DNA of 20,948 nt from a virus, in the IMG/VR virus record IMGVR_UViG_3300005613_000484, positions 1 through 20,948 of that record, one strand, 5' to 3'. The notes beneath the pieces are model-generated. The model was given only the letters and a program-made list of their open reading frames with translations, was not told the origin of the DNA and did not search any database. Shown one piece after another: positions 8,089-14,354 of this stretch; positions within the stretch are counted from its first letter, which is position 1, and every line of letters begins with the position of its first letter. The translations under genes and the position numbers were made by a program.

Positions 8089-8370
8089 CTAAAGAATGAT
8101 CGTATCTGTCCTTTTTTTGCAACTCACCCTTGAGCATCTTGTTTCTATCACTGTGCCTGGGCCCATGATGCCAGAGGCAAAGGGCATTCTACAGTGTTCA
8201 CAGCGATAAATAGTAAAATCCTTTTCACAGACGCAACAGTGTGCTTCTACTGCCGTGCCGTTGTTGTCGCGCATTCCATCAAAACAAGTCTTGCAGAAAG
8301 GACACCGTGTGTGCGAGTTCTCAACGATGTTCTCTTTTCTAAGCTGCAAGACTTTTTGACTCAAACTCAT
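8089..8370 (-). CDS. Double zinc-ribbon protein with Com-like C-terminal half (93 aa)
   Basis: ATG at 8370 overlaps the scaffold stop (ATGA). Four Cys pairs are visible: C23-C26, C45-C48, C57-C60 and C79-C84, giving two successive zinc ribbons. The C-terminal ribbon, YRCEHCRMPF then TVIETRCSRVSCKK, resembles Mu-type Com (RC..C....F....~.EIRCPRCK, from memory); its last knuckle is CxxxxC rather than CxxC. In phage Mu, Com binds mom mRNA and opens a stem that hides the mom start site. Here the gene lies between scaffold and capsid genes, and 28 nt after its stop begins a stem that hides the capsid Shine-Dalgarno. An RNA-binding translational regulator is therefore a reasonable inference; a DNA-binding or structural zinc protein is the alternative. 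Confidence 0.85.
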   Translation of the reverse strand: MSLSQKVLQLRKENIVENSHTRCPFCKTCFDGMRDNNGTAVEAHCCVCEKDFTIYRCEHCRMPFASGIMGPGTVIETRCSRVSCKKRTDTIIL

Positions 8371-9344
8371 ACGTCGTCGTCTTCCTTGCGGTTCGACTCT
8401 TCTTCAAATGCGGCCTGGGCTTCCTCTTCGCTCAATTCTGCGCCGGGGTCGACCGTGGCCTTTGGCGTGCCGGTGCGGGACGAATGCTTGTGGATATCGT
8501 CCTTCTTGGCCTGCTTCTTCTGCGCCTTCTCAACTGCTGCCGCTTCAGCCTCTTTTTGCTCTGCGGTCTTTGCGTCCAGAGTAGATATGTTGTTGGCCGT
8601 CTTATAGATGCTTAGTCCAGATGCGACTGTGGCTGGATCGAACGACTCAAAGAGCGCCTGAATCTCTTCGCTCTGCTTGTCGGCCCATTCGTTGAACTCG
8701 TCTGACGCATAGATATCTTTTGCATCAGTATGACCAAGATCCGCAAGGGATTTATACGTCTTCTCTGCGGCCTTTGAGAATGCCTGGTCTGCGATGTATC
8801 CCGATATCGGCTTCAATGCCGGAACTATTGATCCAGTTGCCTTCTGGGCAATCTTGCCCGAAATCAACTTGAGAACCTGAGATATGCCGGGATACTTCTC
8901 GTTCCACTCTTCCAGGCTTATCTCCGTGTCGTTGCCCTCTTCGTCAACGTCTGCGATTTTGACGTCCTTTAGCTCTTCGAAAACTGAATCAGCGATCCCC
9001 GTAATAGCCTCGTCATCGATTCCTGAAAACTCCTGAACCTGTACCGCTTTTGTTTCAGCCTTTTTCTCTTCGGTTTTCTTCTCGGCTGCGGCTGCGTCGG
9101 CGGCTTCCTGTTCCGCCTTGGCTTCGGTCTCTGCGGCTGCGTCTTTCTCTGCCTGAGCTGCGGCTGCGGCGTCGTTCTCAACCTTTTCCACTGCTGAATC
9201 TGCTGCGGATGTATCGTCGGAGATGCTAGAGTCGCTTTCGGCGTCAAATATATCGGTCGCCTCGGCGTCTGGCACGGTTTGTTCCGAATGCTCTTCGGCT
9301 GCCTCTGCGGGCCGCTCTGTGGCTTCTGTGCTTTCTTCAACCAT
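8367..9344 (-). CDS. Capsid scaffold protein (325 aa)
   Basis: ATG at 9344 chosen because AGGAGAAG lies just upstream; an ATG at 9374 would overlap the preceding gene and lacks a ribosome-binding site. The protein is highly acidic. Residues 1-105 are low-complexity Ala/Glu (AAAAAQAEKDAAAETEAKAE and similar), likely disordered or coiled coil. Residues 110-230 form a more ordered helical region (ISLEEWNEKYPGISQVLKLI), and the C-terminal 70 residues return to charged helix (EKAQKKQAKKDDIHKHSSR, ending in EDDDV). Acidic, helical, Ala/Glu-rich composition with a basic patch near the C-terminus, encoded just upstream of the coat gene, is typical of scaffolds of HK97-fold phages. It would direct shell assembly and be lost on maturation. 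Confidence 0.85.
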   Translation of the reverse strand: MVEESTEATERPAEAAEEHSEQTVPDAEATDIFDAESDSSISDDTSAADSAVEKVENDAAAAAQAEKDAAAETEAKAEQEAADAAAAEKKTEEKKAETKAVQVQEFSGIDDEAITGIADSVFEELKDVKIADVDEEGNDTEISLEEWNEKYPGISQVLKLISGKIAQKATGSIVPALKPISGYIADQAFSKAAEKTYKSLADLGHTDAKDIYASDEFNEWADKQSEEIQALFESFDPATVASGLSIYKTANNISTLDAKTAEQKEAEAAAVEKAQKKQAKKDDIHKHSSRTGTPKATVDPGAELSEEEAQAAFEEESNRKEDDDV

Positions 9345-9363
9345 TTTAACTTCTCCTGTTACG

Positions 9364-9840
9364 TTACTGCCCATCGGGCTTGCGGTTTTCCCATATTAAA
9401 GTGACGTTTATTACCTTCCCGGTCGCGTTCCAGTCAGTGACAACTATCTTGATATGATCATCAGTCAGATAGTGAAGTCCGGGCTCGTCTGATGTCAGTG
9501 CGGCTCCCGCTGTGTCGGTCCTGTCAAATACAGGATAAAGAGTTGTGTCTGCGGTAACATCATCCGCGCTGTAGACGGTCTTCTCGGTCATGGTGGGGAC
9601 ATTGCCGTCCATGATGGTAATATCAATGTCAACGTCCGCGCCGGCAACCTGCTCGTCAATGTTCACCTGGAGCAATGGCCCCGTGCAATTCATGACAATG
9701 CCGGTTACGGATAGAGCCGTATTCGTGTCCGTTCCGTTCGAAAAGGACAGAACAGGGGCTAGGATCGAATGCAGCGGCTCGGCTGGGCATATCGCGGCCA
9801 CCAGCATGACTATCAAGAATGTGAATGTCTTTCTCAACAT
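9364..9840 (-). CDS. Signal-peptide protein with beta domain, unknown function (158 aa)
   Basis: ATG at 9840. Residues 1-20 (MLRKTFTFLIVMLVAAICPA, then EPLHS) are a typical Sec signal peptide with Arg-Lys, hydrophobic core and a plausible P-A cleavage site; no lipobox is evident. The rest is beta-rich (TALSVTGIVMNCTG, LLQVNIDEQ, VDIDITIMDG, HIKIVVTDW, KVINVTLIWE). The ending with a short strand and W-E resembles small phage beta-sandwich structural proteins, but I do not recognise the family. It lies between another signal-peptide gene and the scaffold, inside the capsid cluster. Export to the periplasm or membrane insertion is implied by the N-terminus; why a capsid-cluster protein would need it is unknown. 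Confidence 0.8.
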   Translation of the reverse strand: MLRKTFTFLIVMLVAAICPAEPLHSILAPVLSFSNGTDTNTALSVTGIVMNCTGPLLQVNIDEQVAGADVDIDITIMDGNVPTMTEKTVYSADDVTADTTLYPVFDRTDTAGAALTSDEPGLHYLTDDHIKIVVTDWNATGKVINVTLIWENRKPDGQ

Positions 9841-9865
9841 GGATCCCGCCTTTCGTTACGCAATG

Positions 9866-10426
9866 CTAATTATCCGATGCAGACTTTTCAACCCACAGTG
9901 AAGTTGTCGCCGCATACAGCGTAACCACATCATTGGCGTCAAGAAGTATGGCTGAAGATGCAGCCACATTTCCGCTATCGGCAATGGTGATTAAATTCGT
10001 TGTAGCAGCGGCCATCACGATAGTTACTTCCATTCCAGCGGTAGTCGGATTGGCAAGCACGATTGTATTCGTAGTGTCGTTGGCTCCACCAGTACCGCTT
10101 ACAAGATATACTGCGGCAGAAAGGGTGTTGGTTGAACCGTCCGTCCAGGACGCGGCAGTAGGGACAAATACAGGTGCGGCAGTTTGCGTGACGGCTCCGG
10201 TTACGTCAAGCGTACCGCTAATGGTGGAAGAGCCGGTCCTGGTCTCGTCTCCGGTTACCGCGCTATCTCCGGTCTCTGTAGTGCCGCCATTGATAACAAG
10301 CGGTCCAGAGAATACGGTTGTTCCCGCGTACTCAATGTCCTGCGAGTACCGTAAGCCAGCGTAGGCCGTGAGGGTGAATGCCGCGATTACTGCGATTGCC
10401 AATAGGATGTTACCGAGTTTCTTCAT
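9866..10426 (-). CDS. Signal-peptide protein, fibre/decoration-like beta domain (186 aa)
   Basis: ATG at 10426 with CAGGAG upstream. Residues 1-23 (MKKLGNILLAIAVIAAFTLT, then AYA) are a strong signal peptide. Residues 35-85 are a Thr/Gly/Ser-rich repeat-like stretch (TTVFSGPLVINGGTTETGDS, TGDETRTGSSTISGTLDVTG) that looks like stacked short strands. Residues 105-186 (TIVLANPTTAGMEVTIVMAA, TNLITIADSG, TLYAATTSLWVEKSASDN) match a widespread phage/virion beta-sandwich pattern with LPNP..G..v.I, ATN.I.Iad and a terminal T..WvE.S.SDN. This suggests a virion surface or fibre protein. Presence of a signal peptide is unusual. Confidence 0.8.
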   Translation of the reverse strand: MKKLGNILLAIAVIAAFTLTAYAGLRYSQDIEYAGTTVFSGPLVINGGTTETGDSAVTGDETRTGSSTISGTLDVTGAVTQTAAPVFVPTAASWTDGSTNTLSAAVYLVSGTGGANDTTNTIVLANPTTAGMEVTIVMAAATTNLITIADSGNVAASSAILLDANDVVTLYAATTSLWVEKSASDN

Positions 10427-10481
10427 GTCTTTTTCTCCTGCGGCCTCTCGGCCAATACTACGTTACTTCGACTTGATACAC

Positions 10482-10784
10482 TTACACAACAATCTGAGGG
10501 CCTGCCGGGGAGTTCTGAATCGTCGCTCCGGGGATGAAGCACATTCCGTGTCCTTCCAGTGCGGCCAGAACGCCACCATTCCCGAGTTCCCATGCCTTGA
10601 TATGGTCCTGTCCTCCGCATTCAACGATGGTCGGGGGTACGCCCTTGGACTTCACAATGTCGGGCTCAATGGTTTCCGAGACTTTCTCTGCCTCTGTAGC
10701 CTCATCAACTTTGGCCTCATCAACTTTGGCCTGGTCTTCTGCGGATGATGCGACGGTCTCTTCAACTGGTTTGTCTTTGGCCAT
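10482..10784 (-). CDS. Small protein with acidic N-terminus and conserved-looking C-terminus (100 aa)
   Basis: ATG at 10784 (MAKDKPVEE) chosen for AGAGGT about 8 nt upstream; the frame extends to a weaker start at 10811. Residues 1-45 are acidic and low complexity and include a perfect tandem AKVDE/AKVDE caused by a 15-bp DNA repeat. Residues 46-100 are compact (GVPPTIVECGGQDHIKAWEL, GNGGVLAALEGHGMCF, IPGATIQNSP), with two Cys and many Gly. The two-part build suggests a flexible arm and a small globular domain, as in some minor head proteins. Family not recognised. It is the second gene after a leader with promoter and terminator. Confidence 0.75.
   Translation of the reverse strand: MAKDKPVEETVASSAEDQAKVDEAKVDEATEAEKVSETIEPDIVKSKGVPPTIVECGGQDHIKAWELGNGGVLAALEGHGMCFIPGATIQNSPAGPQIVV
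10701..10730. repeat. 15-bp perfect tandem repeat
   Basis: CTCATCAACTTTGGC occurs twice without a gap, at 10701-10715 and 10716-10730. It encodes a duplicated five-residue unit (AKVDE) in the acidic linker and keeps the frame, so it probably arose by slippage. Confidence 0.95.
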
Positions 10785-10807
10785 GGTATTACCTCTTTCT
10801 TGCGTTC

Positions 10808-11062
10808 TCAACTAACTGATTTCTTTGCCTCTTCTATGAGCCACGATAAAAACTCTAATCCTTCGACCTCGCCAATCTTGTACCGGATGTCATGTTTCAT
10901 CTTCTCGGTGTTGATCTTCGGGTTCGCTTTGTATTCAGTTTCTCTCTCTTTGGCTCTAACCTGAAATGCGTGGACTAAAATCTTTCCAAGTTCAACTTCT
11001 TCTGCGCGGGCCAGGTCGCTTACGCTGCGTCCTACCGGGATGTATTTGTCTATCGCGCTCAT
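10808..11062 (-). CDS. Small helical protein of unknown function (84 aa)
   Basis: ATG at 11062 (MSAIDKYIPVGRSVSDLARA) preferred over a TTG at 11098, because the TTG lies within a terminator hairpin and its extension (RFFYCPPSLF) is not protein-like. No strong Shine-Dalgarno is visible (only GCCUUUUUGCU). The protein is charged and helical (EEVELGKILVHAFQVRAKER, then a Lys-rich segment, then LEFLSWLIEEAKKSVS). No family recognised. It is the first gene after the promoter, leader and terminator at 11281-11086, so its expression, and that of the capsid genes behind it, probably depends on read-through of that terminator. Confidence 0.7.
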   Translation of the reverse strand: MSAIDKYIPVGRSVSDLARAEEVELGKILVHAFQVRAKERETEYKANPKINTEKMKHDIRYKIGEVEGLEFLSWLIEEAKKSVS

Positions 11063-11085
11063 AGCAAAAAGGCTTGGTGGGCAAT

Positions 11086-11128
11086 AAAAAAACCGCAACT
11101 CGCTCTGTTCGAACAGCGACTTACGGTT
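11086..11128 (-). terminator. Rho-independent terminator in the leader of the capsid operon
   Basis: Minus strand: AACCG-TAA (11128-11121) pairs with TTG-CGGTT (11098-11091), a G/G mismatch follows, then TCGCT (11119-11115) pairs with AGCGA (11104-11100). The loop is GTTCGAACAG. Seven T residues (11092-11086) follow. A strong intrinsic terminator lying between a promoter candidate and the first gene, hence possibly an attenuator. Confidence 0.85.
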
Positions 11129-11151
11129 TTATACGTGCCTTACGGTCAGCG

Positions 11152-11168
11152 GCAGGGAGCTACCCTGC
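11152..11168 (-). promoter_or_regulatory. Leader hairpin GCAGGG-TAGCT-CCCTGC
   Basis: Perfect 6-bp stem with a 5-base loop in the leader between the promoter candidate and the terminator. No U-run follows. Probably part of a structured leader RNA. An 8-base direct repeat ACCGTAAG (minus strand, 11146-11139 and 11127-11120) lies next to it, the second copy forming the terminator's 5' arm. Confidence 0.6.
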
Positions 11169-11213
11169 TACTGCCCACACTTGCCTGAAATTCCTAATGC
11201 ATGTTACATCCTC

Positions 11214-11226
11214 GTCTAAATTAGAC
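11214..11226. promoter_or_regulatory. Short perfect inverted repeat in leader
   Basis: GTCTAA-A-TTAGAC, six bases each side of a single central base. Because the loop is too short for a good hairpin, a protein-binding half-site pair is more likely than RNA structure. It lies just downstream of the predicted transcription start. Confidence 0.45.
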
Positions 11227-11251
11227 TTCCAATTCAATCTTTATGGGTAAA

Positions 11252-11281
11252 GCCATACTACATATTGTGTAGTTATGTCAA
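11252..11281 (-). promoter_or_regulatory. Promoter candidate with operator-like palindrome (capsid operon)
   Basis: Perfect -35 TTGACA (11281-11276, minus strand). Possible -10 boxes are TAGTAT with 15-bp spacing (11260-11255) or TATGGC with 18 bp (11257-11252); neither is ideal. Between the elements lies the inverted repeat ACTACA-tattg-TGTAGT (11257-11273), well placed for a repressor or activator. It lies in the gap after the stop of the coiled-coil gene (11294). Confidence 0.55.
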
Positions 11282-11293
11282 GCCGAAACACAA

Positions 11294-11875
11294 TTAGTCC
11301 TCAATTTCGTCGTCCGCGGGTGCATCTTTGATCATGAATCCTGCGGCCTCTTTGTACGCTGCGTCAATATTGAGGGGGACTGTATCATGTGCGCGGGCAA
11401 AGATAAGCACTTCGACTTCTGAGTCCATGTGTTCTTTGCAGTACTCGTCGATGCGTTCTTGTGCGGCTTTCTCGGCTGCAACTACGTCGGCCATCTCTGC
11501 ATGGAGATCATCGAACAACTTCTGAACCTTTTTCTCGCCAACCTTGGAGAATGTGGGGTTGCCGGCTTCGTTCATGACCGGGGATCCGCCGTGGGTCTTG
11601 TCGCAGTTCTCGTCGACAATTGCCTTCTCTGCTATGGCAAGTTCGTCGAGCGCCTTCGGGTCAATGTCCGCGCGGGTATTCTCCGCGAACTCTTCCAGCT
11701 TCTTCTGTGCGTTATTGAGAATCTGAGCAAATCGGATCTTGTTGCGCTCTGCGCAATATTTCCATTTGTCGTAGGCTGCGCGGTCGTCTTCCGGATGCTT
11801 CGATACGCATCCAACGTCCTGGAGAATCGGGATCCATTCGGCAAGTTTCTTTAGCGTGACTTTACGGGTTATCAT
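11294..11875 (-). CDS. Coiled-coil phage protein, possibly DUF1617-like (193 aa)
   Basis: ATG at 11875 overlaps the portal stop (ATGA), so translation is coupled to the portal. It starts MITRKVTLKKLAEWIPILQD and is mostly helical: a long segment from residues 45-90 (RFAQILNNAQKKLEEFAENT), a middle turn with NEAGNPTFSKVGEKKV, and a second helix (ADVVAAEKAAQERIDEYCKE), then a short beta tail. The layout of two helices around a D..G.P..d..G turn and a C-terminal EVE~.. AI segment resembles DUF1617, a phage protein of unknown role; this is from memory. Located between portal and capsid operon, it could assist portal or head assembly. Confidence 0.75.
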   Translation of the reverse strand: MITRKVTLKKLAEWIPILQDVGCVSKHPEDDRAAYDKWKYCAERNKIRFAQILNNAQKKLEEFAENTRADIDPKALDELAIAEKAIVDENCDKTHGGSPVMNEAGNPTFSKVGEKKVQKLFDDLHAEMADVVAAEKAAQERIDEYCKEHMDSEVEVLIFARAHDTVPLNIDAAYKEAAGFMIKDAPADDEIED

Positions 11876-13872
11876 TTCGGGGTGCCTTTCTGACCCTGTT
11901 GGGCCTGCTTTCCTCTGTTTATTACCTTGTCCTCTATGTCTACAACGGTTGAGGCAGTATCGTTCTTGGTCTTCTGCTCGTCAAGTGGGATATTCGCCTC
12001 TTCGCGTTGTGCGCTGGCATTGTCCTTGTTGGCTCTTGCGCGCTTGGATTCAACTTCGGCTTCAAGCATGGCGATCTGCAACTGGCGTTCTTCGCTCTCT
12101 GCCTCTGCCTGTGACTCCTGCGCCTGCTGCTCCTTGGATTTAACAGCCTGGTCTGGCTCAATGTCCATGGCCTTTGCAATCTCAGAGAGAATCCAGTCTA
12201 TATTGGCCTTTTTGCGTAATTCCGGGTCTGCGGATATGAGCCCGAGATACTGAATCATCTTGCTCAGTTTGATTACGCGGTTCTCAAATGATCCAAATCC
12301 TGTTGCTTTTACAAGGAAATCTCCCTTGCCCTCGGTGATCTCCGGGTTCTCCATGTTGTACTCGTAGAACTCGTTGATCATCCATTCAATGCCGTTGTCT
12401 ATCTGCTTGATTCCACCGGCTATGTATTTCGAAGAGCGTTCCAGGCGCTGCTGAAGTTCGAATGCGGTCTGTGGGTTGGATGATTGCTGCCCCTGGTCGG
12501 CGCGCGGTATGTTACTCGTGAGGTCCGCGAACTCCATGAATGTTGATATAGCACTGGCCAGCGGTCCCGTGGTGTCCCTGAAATTGATCTGCTGTACTGC
12601 CGCCCTTGCTCCGCCCTCGGCGTTCGGGTCAATCGTGATAACCCCGCCCTCGCGTCCCATTACGTCCTCAATGTTCTCCTGTGCGTTCTCCCGGGATACG
12701 GCGACAAGGAAAGATGATGTGAGTTTGAGATTGTCTTCCATTGAGCGAATCATACCGTTCAATACCTTTTGAACGCATTCGCAGTTGTCGGGGATTCCGC
12801 GGCCTACTCCGTCATCAGTGCCCGTTTCCCATGTATCAGTGAAGTATGGACGCGCGCCCGGATCTCTTACATAGGCTATGACATATCCGTTTGAGGTCAC
12901 TGCGTAGACTTCAACCATGTGCTTCAGGTCGTCTTCTGTGGTTCCCGCGGTAGGCGTGGGTACGTTTTCGGCTCCACCTGTCTTGAGAATATACTGGGCT
13001 TCAAATTCTGCGGCTATGCGCTCGGGTACCTTTGCCCAGAATGTCACGTATTCTACCGTCTGCCTTCGGTTTGGCAGCTCGCGTAGGGCATAATTGGTCT
13101 CCGTATCGTCCTTCGCCTTGCTGGCTCCGTCGATATTCCCTGTGTCTTGCTGAAGAGAATTGGCTATCTGCGCGGGCAAGAAGTTGGGTGCGGTTGATTT
13201 TGCTTGCACGAATGCGGGGCTCTTGTCCTGTACTCTGATGACATATTCCCCGCCTATGGGGTTGTGTACCTGCTCCATATCCCAATAGAATTCTCTGATA
13301 GGTACATGCTCCACGCCCTTGCTTGATATGGATGTGACACTACGCTCGTACACGTTTGGGGCGGTTTCAATGTATCGCTTGTCAACCATGTCCAGGGTGT
13401 AGGTGTGTAAGACATATCTGCCATAGGTGATTGCGCTGTCTACTGCTAAGAGTAAGTGCTTTTCCGCGTCGCAGTTGTCCAATTGACGGTCAATAAGCGC
13501 GGTACTCCACTCGATATTGTTGTCAATCTGCTCGGATGTTACCGGATCTTTCTCTTCTAATTCGGTCTTCTGGCCCTCGTCGCGCACTTTGAGCCTGTAG
13601 GGAATACCTGTCTTCAGTACTTGGTCGCGCACCATGGATTGAGCGGCAATGCATTTCTGCTTTGTTATGTCGAACATGGTGTCCGACTTCCATTTGTGGA
13701 CATTCTCGTCCTTTTTCCATGTGCCCTTTGGATCAAGATTCGGGTCTGCCTCTCGGGCTGCGCGGTTACGGTCCCACTTCTCTTCCGCGGGTCTACGGTT
13801 TTCCTTGGCCTGTCGCAGCAGGGTTCCGTGCAGGTAACTCGACAATGTGCTTTGATGTGTGCCGTTAGACAA
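11872..13872 (-). CDS. Portal protein (666 aa)
   Basis: Forms the dodecameric ring at the capsid vertex through which DNA enters and leaves. Start is TTG at 13872 (SNGTHQSTLSSYL follows), with AAAGGGA upstream and immediately after the previous stop. Residues 60-120 show the helical N-terminal region (WKSDTMFDITKQKCIAAQSM, VRDQVLKTG). Mid-protein WETGTDDGVGRGIPDNCECV, then NGMIRSMEDNLKLTSS is the classical portal segment: a G.G.P......Q...N.....~~dN pattern. DLTSNIPRADQGQQSSNPQT, then AFELQQRLERSS follows, also typical. The last 80 residues form a charged coiled coil (QAQESQAEAESEERQLQIAM), as in podovirus-type portals. Length fits large portals. Confidence 0.9.
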   Translation of the reverse strand: MSNGTHQSTLSSYLHGTLLRQAKENRRPAEEKWDRNRAAREADPNLDPKGTWKKDENVHKWKSDTMFDITKQKCIAAQSMVRDQVLKTGIPYRLKVRDEGQKTELEEKDPVTSEQIDNNIEWSTALIDRQLDNCDAEKHLLLAVDSAITYGRYVLHTYTLDMVDKRYIETAPNVYERSVTSISSKGVEHVPIREFYWDMEQVHNPIGGEYVIRVQDKSPAFVQAKSTAPNFLPAQIANSLQQDTGNIDGASKAKDDTETNYALRELPNRRQTVEYVTFWAKVPERIAAEFEAQYILKTGGAENVPTPTAGTTEDDLKHMVEVYAVTSNGYVIAYVRDPGARPYFTDTWETGTDDGVGRGIPDNCECVQKVLNGMIRSMEDNLKLTSSFLVAVSRENAQENIEDVMGREGGVITIDPNAEGGARAAVQQINFRDTTGPLASAISTFMEFADLTSNIPRADQGQQSSNPQTAFELQQRLERSSKYIAGGIKQIDNGIEWMINEFYEYNMENPEITEGKGDFLVKATGFGSFENRVIKLSKMIQYLGLISADPELRKKANIDWILSEIAKAMDIEPDQAVKSKEQQAQESQAEAESEERQLQIAMLEAEVESKRARANKDNASAQREEANIPLDEQKTKNDTASTVVDIEDKVINRGKQAQQGQKGTPK

Positions 13873-13874
13873 TT

Positions 13875-14213
13875 TTAGTCCCTTTCGGCTTCGGAATTGA
13901 ATGCGCGCTGATCACTTGCATTATTCTCAAAGGCAATGCCTTCCGGCTGTAATGTGACAGTGCGCTTCTTGCCATTGTCGGTATCGATCGATTCAACGCG
14001 GGTGATCTTGGCCTTCACATATAGGCTCACCATGTCGCCGGCTTGTGCGTCCTGGAGTTCTGGAAAACGCTTAACTATCTGCTCTTCGAACCGCATGTCC
14101 GTGCCCCACGGGTAAATCTCACCATCTTCAGTAGTCGGGCAACAACCGTCCTTTGACTTCTCGCGGTCCTTCTTGGTTAGCTTTAGGCTGGTAAGTTTCA
14201 TATCGTCTGGCAT
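13875..14213 (-). CDS. Small head-associated protein candidate, capsid-staple-like (112 aa)
   Basis: ATG at 14213 (MPDDMKLTSLKLTKKDREKS) chosen because GGAG lies 8 nt upstream; an ATG at 14240 lies inside a terminator. The sequence has a basic N-terminal helix with LTKKDREKS, then YPWGTDMRFEEQIVKRFPEL, then AGDMVSLYVKAKITRVESID and KKRTVTLQPEGIAFE, a small beta-barrel pattern. Phage proteins of the form MK..~KM.K.E.K......YPYGL.L.L....~~kLg....G..v.~.akA.V..~s are common next to portals and have been annotated as capsid staple or stabiliser; I recall this but could not check. It lies directly upstream of the portal, behind a leader with an attenuator-like structure. Confidence 0.75.
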   Translation of the reverse strand: MPDDMKLTSLKLTKKDREKSKDGCCPTTEDGEIYPWGTDMRFEEQIVKRFPELQDAQAGDMVSLYVKAKITRVESIDTDNGKKRTVTLQPEGIAFENNASDQRAFNSEAERD

Positions 14214-14226
14214 GGCTATTCTCCAT

Positions 14227-14288
14227 AAAAAAAGGCGCATACCTATCCTTTCGAACAGATATGCGCCAAGTGTTTTGGGCGCTAGCCC
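14227..14288 (-). terminator. Attenuator-like leader terminator upstream of the portal cluster
   Basis: Minus strand, in order: segment 1 GGGC (14288-14285), segment 2 GCGCCC (14282-14277), segment 3 GGCGCATA (14267-14260), segment 4 TATGCGCC (14241-14234), then seven T (14233-14227). 3:4 forms an 8-bp terminator; 2:3 (GCGCC with GGCGC) forms a competing antiterminator; 1:2 (GGGC with GCCC) would free segment 3. The 3:4 loop contains CTGTTCGAA, as in the terminator at 11086-11128. Confidence 0.75.
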
Positions 14289-14306
14289 TAACGCAATGAG
14301 AATACA

Positions 14307-14335
14307 TGCTTAGCAAAAGCTGGTAAGAATGTCAA
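14307..14335 (-). promoter_or_regulatory. Promoter candidate for the portal cluster
   Basis: TTGACA at 14335-14330, 17-bp spacer, then TAAGCA (14312-14307) preceded by TGC (an extended -10). The -10 alone is poor, but TTGACATTCT, ten variable bases, and TGCTAAGCAT closely match the site upstream of the terminase small subunit gene. Located in the gap after the stop at 14355 and before the attenuator. Confidence 0.55.
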
Positions 14336-14354
14336 GCGTTGGGATTTAGACCGC

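Noticed and set aside
7409-8607. Plus-strand open frames over the capsid, zinc-ribbon and scaffold genes
   Set aside because: Antisense shadows of genes with clear families and ribosome-binding sites.
11091-11128. tRNA-like GTTCGAA loop
   Set aside because: The T-loop-like motif lacks the closing G-C pair, D-arm and acceptor stem. The stem with T7 fits a terminator.
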